In this document: piece by piece, positions 1 to 5,923 of the stretch
Position numbering within the stretch: the first letter of the stretch is position 1
Layout of the letters: every line of letters starts with the position of its first letter
Assembly: GCF_009674665.1 (NCBI RefSeq)
Contig: NZ_WKJD01000013.1
Coordinates: 1-57,336, forward strand
Length of the DNA: 57,336 nt
Reading direction: 5' to 3'
Source of the DNA: Agromyces kandeliae
GTDB lineage: Bacteria; Actinomycetota; Actinomycetes; Actinomycetales; Microbacteriaceae
Position numbers and translations under genes: made by a program
Notes under the pieces: model-generated
Database searches by the model: none
What the model saw: only the letters and a program-made list of their open reading frames with translations
What the model was told of the DNA's origin: nothing

Positions 1-84
1 CCAAGACCAAGACCAAGACCAAGACCAAGACCAAGACCAAGACCAAGACCAAGACCAAGACCATGACCATGACCATGACCATGA
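1..84. repeat. Hexanucleotide tandem repeat, two unit types
   Basis: Ten uninterrupted copies of CCAAGA (1-60) are followed by four copies of CCATGA (61-84). The array reaches the left edge, so its full length is unknown. In the frame that ends at the TGA at 108-110 it encodes Lys-Thr dipeptides that change to Met-Thr. The two units differ by a single A to T change. This suggests a point mutation that was then copied by replication slippage. Confidence 0.95.
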
Positions 85-110
85 TCCGTGCTCGGGCCGG
101 CACGCCATGA
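3..110 (+). CDS. C-terminal end of an upstream gene with a (Lys-Thr)n tail (5' partial)
   Basis: An open frame enters from the left edge and reads about ten Lys-Thr repeats, then four Thr-Met repeats, then MIRARAGTP and a TGA stop at 108-110. The stop overlaps the ATG of the next gene in an ATGA arrangement, which is typical of translationally coupled actinobacterial operons and supports this frame as coding. A Lys-rich low-complexity tail can bind nucleic acid or other polyanions, but the body of the protein lies outside the window. I cannot name its family. Confidence 0.6.
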   Translation, partial: KTKTKTKTKTKTKTKTKTKTMTMTMTMIRARAGTP

Positions 111-688
111 ACGAGAAGCCGATCAAGGTCGATGCGGCGACGGATCGGACGGTCTCGGAACTCGCGTACTTCCTGCGCACAACGAAGAAGGCCGTCGTGG
201 CGATCGCGGTCGCCGAGTACTCCGAGCAGCGTGATCGCTACCTCGCAGCTGCGACCACGAGCGGCGGAGGTGGCGACAGCGAACTCGGTCGGCAGGACGA
301 TGGCGGCGGGCGCGAGACCCCCGACGACCACGACACCGGCACGGGCACCGGCACCGGCACCGCTCGAGCCGCCGCTCGGCCGACCGTCCTCGACCTGGCA
401 CCGCTGCAGCGACTCGCACTTCGGCGCAACGAGCTCGTGCGTGCGTTCGCGGAGCACGGGGCGGGCGGCATCCGGCTCCTCGACGCCGAGCCCGCGGCGC
501 CCGGCGAAGCGGAACTCGTGCTCCTCGCGGAGACCGACATCGCCGAAGGCGGGCAGGCCGCGTGGGACCTCTCGCGCGTCGCATCGCGGCTCCTCGGCGT
601 CCGCGCGGAGGTGATCTCGACGACCATGCTCCAGCTCTTCGCCAAGCCCGGTCTCCGCAGGGCCCTCGAGCGGTCGCGCCCCCTCTGA
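107..688 (+). CDS. RHH-like N-terminus plus degenerate nucleotidyltransferase-like domain
   Basis: This protein has 193 aa. Residues 8-45 (DRTVSELAYFLRTTKKAVV and following) look like a ribbon-helix-helix or antitoxin-type helical segment. A Gly/Asp/Thr-rich linker at about 50-90 follows. Residues 100-190 resemble the minimal nucleotidyltransferase fold: RRNELVRAFAEHGAGGIRLL, then an acidic strand (ELVLLAETDI) and a final strand with EVIS. The Gly-Ser and Asp-x-Asp catalytic signature of active enzymes is missing, so catalysis is doubtful. The ATGA overlap couples it to the upstream gene with the Lys-Thr tail. The function is unknown. A DNA-binding or partition-accessory role is only a guess. 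Confidence 0.6.
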   Translation: MNEKPIKVDAATDRTVSELAYFLRTTKKAVVAIAVAEYSEQRDRYLAAATTSGGGGDSELGRQDDGGGRETPDDHDTGTGTGTGTARAAARPTVLDLAPLQRLALRRNELVRAFAEHGAGGIRLLDAEPAAPGEAELVLLAETDIAEGGQAAWDLSRVASRLLGVRAEVISTTMLQLFAKPGLRRALERSRPL

Positions 689-689
689 C

Positions 690-708
690 CCGCCCCGGGA
701 CCGGGCGG
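690..708. terminator. GC hairpin between convergent genes
   Basis: The arms CCGCCC (690-695) and GGGCGG (703-708) pair across a 7-nt loop, directly after the stop of the + strand gene and before the end of the - strand amidase. There is no U-tract, as is usual at high GC. It could serve both strands. The stem is short, so confidence is moderate. Confidence 0.45.
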
Positions 709-725
709 TGAGGGGGCGCGACGGC

Positions 726-2510
726 TCAGCCGAGGCGCGGCGTGCGGGGCGGTGCGGTGCGACGGGGCGCGAGCGCCTCGAACGCGGCGGCGAGGCGCAG
801 CAGGGCGGTGTCGTCGTAGCCGCGGCCGGCGAACGTGAGGCCGACCGGCATCCGGATATCGGACATGACGCCCATCGGCACCGTCACGGTCGGGATGCCG
901 AGGTGGCGCGGCACGAGGTTGCCATTGGCGACCCAGACGCCGTTGCGCCAGCCCAGGTCGGCCGACGCCGGGTTCACGTCCATGTCGGCCGGGCCCGCGT
1001 CGGCGACCGCCGGGAAGGCGACCGCGTCGAGGCCGTGCTCGTCCATCCACTGCTCGAGGTCGACGCGTCGGGTCTCCTCGAGGCCGCGCAGGCCGCCCTC
1101 GAGTTCCGGCATGTCGTCCCACGTCGCGCCGGGGTGCGAGCGCACCCAGTCGGGGTAGTGGGCGATGTCGTCGTCGAAGCCCGTGTAGCGATCGGGCAGC
1201 GCGCCCTCGGGGTGCGGGAAGATGCGCGCGCCGTCCACGTCGGCGAGCGTCGAGAGCGCCGGGTCGCCGTTGGCCTGCAGGAAGTCCTCCCAGCCCCATG
1301 CAGAGAGGTCCACGATCTCGCGCTTCAGGAACTCCGGCGAGACGAGCCCGCGGGTCGCGATGGTCGGCGCGCCGGGGCGATCGCCCTCGTAGTTCGTCAC
1401 GGCCGGGAAGTCGACGAGCACGACCTCGGCGCCCGCCGCCTCGAGGTCGCGGCGCGCGGCCTCCCACAGCTCGATCACCGACGCGCGGGTCTCGATGCGC
1501 CGGCCCGTCGCGCCGCCGATGCCCACGGTCCCGCCCGGCGCGGCGGTGCCCGCCTCGGGGTCGGCGTTCACGTACATGCGCGGGACGCCGATGCGCTTGC
1601 CCGCGAGCGCGGCGGGGGCTCCGGCGGCATCCGTCGCCAACGCGGGGTAGGACGAGGGCCGCACCGCGGATGCCGCGGGCAGCTCGACCCACGGCTGGGC
1701 GCGCCAGAAGTCTCCGCGCGTCTCCGGGTCGTCGGCGACGATCACGTCGAGGACCTCGAGCAGGTCGCCCATCGTGCGGGTCTGCGGCACGACGACGTCC
1801 ATGGTCGGAACGAGCGGCCAGTTGCCGCGCGTCGAGATGACCCCGCGCGAGGGCGTGTAGGCGCACAGCGCGTTGTTCGACGCCGGCGCGCGGCCCGACG
1901 ACCAGGTCTCCTCGCCGAGCCCGAACGCCGCGAACGAGGCCGCGGTCGCGGTGCCGGAGCCGTTCGAGGAGCCCGAGCCGAACGCGGCCGTCAGGAAGTC
2001 CGCGTTGTAGGGGCTCTCGGCCCGGCCGTAGACGCCGCGCTGCATGCCGCCGTTGGCCATGGGCGGCATGTTGGTCTTGCCCAGGCAGATGGCGCCGGCG
2101 CCGCGCAGGCGCTCGACGGTGAACGCGTCGCGCTGCGCGACGAGGTCGGCGAACGCCGGCGAACCGGATGCCGCGGTGAGTCCCTGCACGAGGTACGAGT
2201 CCTTCGCGGTGTACGGGATCCCGTCGAGCGGACCGAGTGTCTCGCCGCGCGCGCGGCGCGCGTCGGAGGCGCGGGCCTCGGCGAGCGCGTCCGGGTTGCG
2301 GACGACGACGGCGTTCAACGCCGTCTCGGTGTCGGGCCCGTCGTAGGCGTCGATGCGCGCGAGGTAGGCCTCGACGAGTGCGACCGCGGTCGTGCGGCCG
2401 GCCTCGAGCGCGGCGCGCAGGTCGGTGATCGACGCCTCGACGACGTCGAGGCCGGTGTCGGGACCGGTGCCGGTGCCGGTGCGGGCCTTGGTGCTGGTGT
2501 CGCTCGTCAT
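726..2510 (-). CDS. Amidase-signature family hydrolase
   Basis: This 594-aa amidase-signature enzyme probably hydrolyses an amide or carbamoyl bond with a Ser-cisSer-Lys triad. The Lys is in YTAKDS (about K103). The Gly/Ser-rich loop GSGSSNGSG (177-185) supplies the cis-Ser. ETWSSGRAPA (201-210) aligns with the usual TGGSIR-PA stretch and holds the nucleophile near S205. The start is an ATG at 2510 that overlaps the stop of the agmatine deiminase gene by 4 nt (ATGA), so the two are coupled. The N-terminus carries a short Thr-Gly/Asp-rich lead. The context suggests it acts on the deiminase product (N-carbamoylputrescine) or a similar carbamoyl or amide compound, a step normally done by nitrilase-family AguB. 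That assignment is inference. Confidence 0.9.
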   Translation of the reverse strand: MTSDTSTKARTGTGTGPDTGLDVVEASITDLRAALEAGRTTAVALVEAYLARIDAYDGPDTETALNAVVVRNPDALAEARASDARRARGETLGPLDGIPYTAKDSYLVQGLTAASGSPAFADLVAQRDAFTVERLRGAGAICLGKTNMPPMANGGMQRGVYGRAESPYNADFLTAAFGSGSSNGSGTATAASFAAFGLGEETWSSGRAPASNNALCAYTPSRGVISTRGNWPLVPTMDVVVPQTRTMGDLLEVLDVIVADDPETRGDFWRAQPWVELPAASAVRPSSYPALATDAAGAPAALAGKRIGVPRMYVNADPEAGTAAPGGTVGIGGATGRRIETRASVIELWEAARRDLEAAGAEVVLVDFPAVTNYEGDRPGAPTIATRGLVSPEFLKREIVDLSAWGWEDFLQANGDPALSTLADVDGARIFPHPEGALPDRYTGFDDDIAHYPDWVRSHPGATWDDMPELEGGLRGLEETRRVDLEQWMDEHGLDAVAFPAVADAGPADMDVNPASADLGWRNGVWVANGNLVPRHLGIPTVTVPMGVMSDIRMPVGLTFAGRGYDDTALLRLAAAFEALAPRRTAPPRTPRLG

Positions 2511-3556
2511 CGCTCCGTCTCCTCGTTCGGCAGCGCGGGCTGCTGCTGGGTGATGCAGTGGATGCCGCCGCCGCGCGCGAAGATCGGGCGCGCGTCGACG
2601 GTGGTGACCTTCCGGCCGGGGTAGGCGTCGGCGAGGATCGCCGCCGCACGCTCGTCGGCCTCGGGCTCGCCGAAGCCGCACGCCACGACGCCGTCGTTCA
2701 CGACGAGGTGGTTGACGTAGCTCCAGTCGACGAAGCCCTCGTCGTCGCGGAGGGTCGCGGGTGCGGGCAGGTCGACGATCTCGAGCGCGCGGCCCGCGGC
2801 ATCCGTCTCGCCCTCGAGCTGAGCGCGCAGCGCGCGCGTGACCTCGAAGTCGGGGTGCTCGGGGTCGGCCTGGTGGTGCAGCAGCACGCGGCCCGGCGAG
2901 GTGATCGTCGCGACGATGTCGACGTGGCCGTTGGTGCCGAAGTCGTCGTAGTCGCGGGTGAGGCCGCGCGGCAGCCAGATCGCCTTCGTCGCGCCGATCG
3001 TGCGGGCCATCTCGGCCTCGACGCGGGCCTTGTCGGCGTACGGATTGCGGCGGGGGTCGAGCTGCACGGTCTCGGTCAGCAGCACCGTGCCCTCGCCGTC
3101 GACGTGGATGCCGCCGCCCTCGTTGACGAGCACGGAGCTCACGAGCTCGGCGCCCACGTGCGCGGCCGCGAAGCGGGCGATCTCGGCGGACACCCTCCAC
3201 TCCGCCCACGCTGGGGCGCCCCAGCCGTTGAACGTCCAGTCGACCGCGCCCAGCACGCCGGGCCGCTCGTCGTCGAACACGAACGTCGGGCCGAAGTCGC
3301 GCATCCAGAACTCGTCGAGCGGTGCCTCGACGATGTCGACGTGCGAGCCGAGCATGCGGCGCGCGCGGTCCAGCTCGGTCGGGTCGACGACCATCGTGAC
3401 CGGCTCGAACTCGGCCACCGCGTGGGCGACCTCGGTCCAGGCCGCGTAGCCCTCCTCGCGCTCGCCGGCCCCCTCGCCGAGGGTGATCCCCTCGCGCGGG
3501 AACGCCATCCAGGTGCGCTCGTGCGGTGCGGTCTCTGCGGGCATGCGCCAGGTCAT
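2507..3556 (-). CDS. aguA: Agmatine deiminase
   Basis: This 349-aa protein of the peptidylarginine/agmatine deiminase family converts agmatine to N-carbamoylputrescine and ammonia. The conserved motifs are in order: WMRDFGPTFV (substrate Asp, about D86), NEGGGIHVDGEG (145-156), GTNGHVD (catalytic His about H211) and GGGIHCITQQQP (nucleophile C334). The length matches the family. The ATG at 3556 overlaps the permease stop (ATGA), and its own stop overlaps the amidase start. The three genes therefore form a tightly coupled transcript read from the divergent promoter near 5113-5213. It probably feeds agmatine nitrogen and carbon into putrescine metabolism. Confidence 0.95.
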   Translation of the reverse strand: MTWRMPAETAPHERTWMAFPREGITLGEGAGEREEGYAAWTEVAHAVAEFEPVTMVVDPTELDRARRMLGSHVDIVEAPLDEFWMRDFGPTFVFDDERPGVLGAVDWTFNGWGAPAWAEWRVSAEIARFAAAHVGAELVSSVLVNEGGGIHVDGEGTVLLTETVQLDPRRNPYADKARVEAEMARTIGATKAIWLPRGLTRDYDDFGTNGHVDIVATITSPGRVLLHHQADPEHPDFEVTRALRAQLEGETDAAGRALEIVDLPAPATLRDDEGFVDWSYVNHLVVNDGVVACGFGEPEADERAAAILADAYPGRKVTTVDARPIFARGGGIHCITQQQPALPNEETER

Positions 3557-5112
3557 GCGTCGGCTCCCTCGGTGCGGGCGGATGCCGCGGCATCCGCTTC
3601 GATCATGGCAGCGGATGCCGCGCCCGGCCGCTTCGCCGGGTCGCGGTACGGGTCGGTGGTCAGCCACAGGATCGCGTAGATGCCGGCGCCGAGCACGGGG
3701 CCCATGAGCGCCGAGAGGTCGGCGCCGCCGAGCGCGGACGAGATGGGCCCGACGTACAGCGTCGTGTTGGCCGAGAGCACCGCGATCGTCATCGCGCCGA
3801 CCATGGCGACGACGCCGGGGAGGAACCAGCCGCCGCGGTACCAGAACGGGCTGCCCTTGCGCGTGTCGTCGAGGTCGGCGCCGCGGTAGCGGTTGCGACG
3901 GAGCACGATGTCGATCGCGTAGATCGAGACGAGCGGTCCGAACACCGTGACCGACAGCTCGAGCGACGCGCTCAGCGCGTCGAGGAAGCTCGGGCTGAGG
4001 AACAGCACCCAACCGGCTGCGGCGGTCGCCGCGACCCCGGTGACGATCGTGGTCGCCGGGCGCGAGATGCGCTCGGCGAGGGCCTGCGCGTAGAAGCCGG
4101 TCGAGTACGCCACGAGCACGTTGTTGGTGATGCTCGAGAGGACGATCATGCCGAGGAAGAGCGGGGTGAACCAGACGGGCACGATCTCGCCGATCGTGAG
4201 CTCGGGGTCGGTCATGTCGATGGCGGTGCCGGCGACGACGCCGAGCGCCCCGATGAGCAGGGCCGGCACGAAGCCGCCGAGCGCGGTGTACCAGGCGACG
4301 GCCTTCTTCGAGACGTCCGCCGGAAGGTACCTGGCGTAGTCGGCGCCGATCCCCCACGACAGCGGGCTCGACGCGACGATCGCGAAGCCGAGCATCACGA
4401 GCGCCCAGTGGTCGGCGACGGGCAGCGGCTCGGCGGCGTACGCCCAGTCGGCCGCCCCGAACACGAAGACGGCGAGCACGACGAAGACCACGGCGAGCGC
4501 GGCCGAGAACCAGGGGGCCAGCGCGAGGATCGTCGCATGGCCGTAGACGCCGATCACGAAGCTGAGCACGCCGATGACGGCGAGGACGACCCACTCGCCG
4601 CCGGCGGGCAATGCGATGCCGAAGTGGCCGAGCAGCGCGATCGCGCCGAGCGTGGCGAACGCGACGTTGATGACCTCGTAGAACAGCCCGATCAGCACGC
4701 CGAGCCCGGCGCCGAAGACCTTGTTGCCGCGGATGCCGAAGAACGCCCGCATGATCGCGACGCTCGGCGAGCCGGAGGCGGGGCCGCTGACGGCGAGCCA
4801 GCCGACGAGCGCCCACCACAGGTTGCCGACGACGGTGATCGCGAGCGCCTCCCAGAGCGGCAGGCCGAGGAGCATGAGCACGCCGCCGACGACGAAGTAG
4901 AGGTAGCCGACGTTCGCCGACATCCAGACCCAGAACAGGCTGGAGGGGCGGCCGTGGCGCTCGGTGGCCGGGATGTGCTCGGTGCCGTGCTGCTCGACGT
5001 GGCCGACGCGGTCGGCCGCGGGGGCGGGAGCGGATGCCGCGGTCGCGGCGGGTGCTGCGGAGGACGTCGCGTCGGCGCCGGCGCGGGTCTCCTCCGGGGT
5101 CTGGATGCTCAT
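3553..5112 (-). CDS. NCS1-family (cytosine/purine-type) permease
   Basis: This 519-aa membrane protein begins with a roughly 50-residue Ala/Pro-rich cytoplasmic lead. About twelve hydrophobic segments follow, starting at FWVWMSANVGYLYFVVGGVL. It resembles the CodB-like branch of NCS1 transporters, including the SPLSWGIGADYARYLP stretch (about 270-285) near the substrate site. It ends with a Lys/Ala-rich cytoplasmic tail. As first gene of the operon with agmatine deiminase and an amidase, it most likely imports the pathway substrate (a guanidino or amide compound) by ion symport. Classical cytosine uptake cannot be excluded from sequence alone. Confidence 0.9.
   Translation of the reverse strand: MSIQTPEETRAGADATSSAAPAATAASAPAPAADRVGHVEQHGTEHIPATERHGRPSSLFWVWMSANVGYLYFVVGGVLMLLGLPLWEALAITVVGNLWWALVGWLAVSGPASGSPSVAIMRAFFGIRGNKVFGAGLGVLIGLFYEVINVAFATLGAIALLGHFGIALPAGGEWVVLAVIGVLSFVIGVYGHATILALAPWFSAALAVVFVVLAVFVFGAADWAYAAEPLPVADHWALVMLGFAIVASSPLSWGIGADYARYLPADVSKKAVAWYTALGGFVPALLIGALGVVAGTAIDMTDPELTIGEIVPVWFTPLFLGMIVLSSITNNVLVAYSTGFYAQALAERISRPATTIVTGVAATAAAGWVLFLSPSFLDALSASLELSVTVFGPLVSIYAIDIVLRRNRYRGADLDDTRKGSPFWYRGGWFLPGVVAMVGAMTIAVLSANTTLYVGPISSALGGADLSALMGPVLGAGIYAILWLTTDPYRDPAKRPGAASAAMIEADAAASARTEGADA
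3578..3597. repeat. 20-bp perfect palindrome of the GGATGCC word
   Basis: GCGGATGCCGCGGCATCCGC is a perfect palindrome inside the last codons of the permease gene. An identical copy lies at 19286-19305. Both are head-to-head copies of the abundant GCGGATGCC word of this genome. Confidence 0.85.
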
Positions 5113-5163
5113 GTGCGGAACCTCATCGTTCGACGGCGGGATGTTCGATCGAGCGGATCGATA

Positions 5164-5183
5164 TATTGATCATGCGATCAATA
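5164..5183. promoter_or_regulatory. Palindromic operator for the divergent TetR regulator
   Basis: TATTGATCATGCGATCAATA has 8-bp perfect arms around the 4-nt centre ATGC, in the 101-bp gap between the divergent permease and TetR genes. A second, weaker element (CGATC, 5-nt gap, GATCG) lies beside it at 5146-5160. The AT-rich palindrome stands out in very GC-rich DNA. It lies 15 bp upstream of the TAGACT box at 5199, a position suited to repression of both promoters. Confidence 0.75.
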
Positions 5184-5198
5184 AGGTGGGAGATTACC

Positions 5199-5204
5199 TA
5201 GACT
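5199..5204 (+). promoter_or_regulatory. -10-like box TAGACT upstream of the TetR gene
   Basis: TAGACT ends 9 nt before the ATG at 5214, and no Shine-Dalgarno sequence lies between them. This is consistent with a leaderless or near-leaderless transcript, as is common in actinobacteria. Similar boxes precede several other genes of the window. Confidence 0.5.
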
Positions 5205-5213
5205 GGCAGCACG

Positions 5214-5843
5214 ATGTCAACACCCGTCCGCACCCGAGCAGCACGCAAGAGCCCCGGAGAGCGATCCGCCGAGATCGTCGAGGCCGCGCGCCTCGTCGCG
5301 CTCGAGCAGGGGCTCATGGCGGTCACCCTGCGCGCCATCGCCGCACGCGCCGGGGTCACGCCTGCGCTCGTGGCCCACTACCAGCCGAGCATGGACGCAC
5401 TCGTCGCGGACACCTTCGCGCACATCGTCGCCGAGGAGCTCGACGAGCTCTCCGGTCTCCTCGCGGGGCGGCCCGGACCCGCCGAACGCCTGGGCACCCT
5501 GCTCGACACGCTGCTCGACGGCACTCGCGACGACGTCACGATCGTCTGGGTCGAGGCGTGGGCGCTCGGCCGTCGCAACGATGCACTCGCGGCATCCGTC
5601 CGCGCGCAGATGGATGCCTGGCAGGACCTCCTCCGACGGATCATCGAGGAGGGTGTCGATCACGCCGGGTTCCGCGCGCCGGATGCCGATGCCGCAGCCT
5701 GGCAGATCCTCGGCATGGTCGACGGGCTCAACGCGCAGGCGCTCGTGCGCTGGGGCGACGCGAGCGAGCGCGGCTCGCTGATCCACGGCGCCGTCGAGGG
5801 CATGCTGGGGCTCGAGCGCGGGGCGCTCGCCGTCCGGGACTGA
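5214..5843 (+). CDS. TetR/AcrR (BetI-like) transcriptional regulator
   Basis: This protein has 209 aa. The N-terminal helix-turn-helix spans about 16-60 (ERSAEIVEAARLVALEQGLMAVTLRAIAARAGVTPALVAHY). The all-alpha ligand domain that follows resembles BetI-type C-terminal domains, including WVEAWALGRRN. It is transcribed away from the permease, agmatine deiminase and amidase operon, with the 5164-5183 palindrome between them. It is most simply their local repressor, sensing the transported substrate. It could also influence the LuxR-type gene that starts 80 bp downstream. Confidence 0.9.
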   Translation: MSTPVRTRAARKSPGERSAEIVEAARLVALEQGLMAVTLRAIAARAGVTPALVAHYQPSMDALVADTFAHIVAEELDELSGLLAGRPGPAERLGTLLDTLLDGTRDDVTIVWVEAWALGRRNDALAASVRAQMDAWQDLLRRIIEEGVDHAGFRAPDADAAAWQILGMVDGLNAQALVRWGDASERGSLIHGAVEGMLGLERGALAVRD

Positions 5844-5923
5844 CCCGGCACACGCGTGCGAGATCCGGACCGAACCCTCGATTTTCTCTGAGGACTCCTC
5901 GGAACCGTGGCAGACTGTGCCGC

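Noticed and set aside
1..84. Repeat array considered as a CRISPR
   Set aside because: The units are 6 nt with no spacers. It is a simple microsatellite within a coding frame.
238..2649. 803-codon open frame on the minus strand rich in Arg/Pro, overlapping the amidase gene
   Set aside because: It is an out-of-frame shadow of the amidase and neighbouring genes. Long antisense frames are expected at this GC content, and its composition is unlike real proteins.
3578..3597. Palindromes considered as phage attachment or transposon ends
   Set aside because: The copies lie inside intact genes without target duplications or integrase genes. They are explained by the abundant GGATGCC word.
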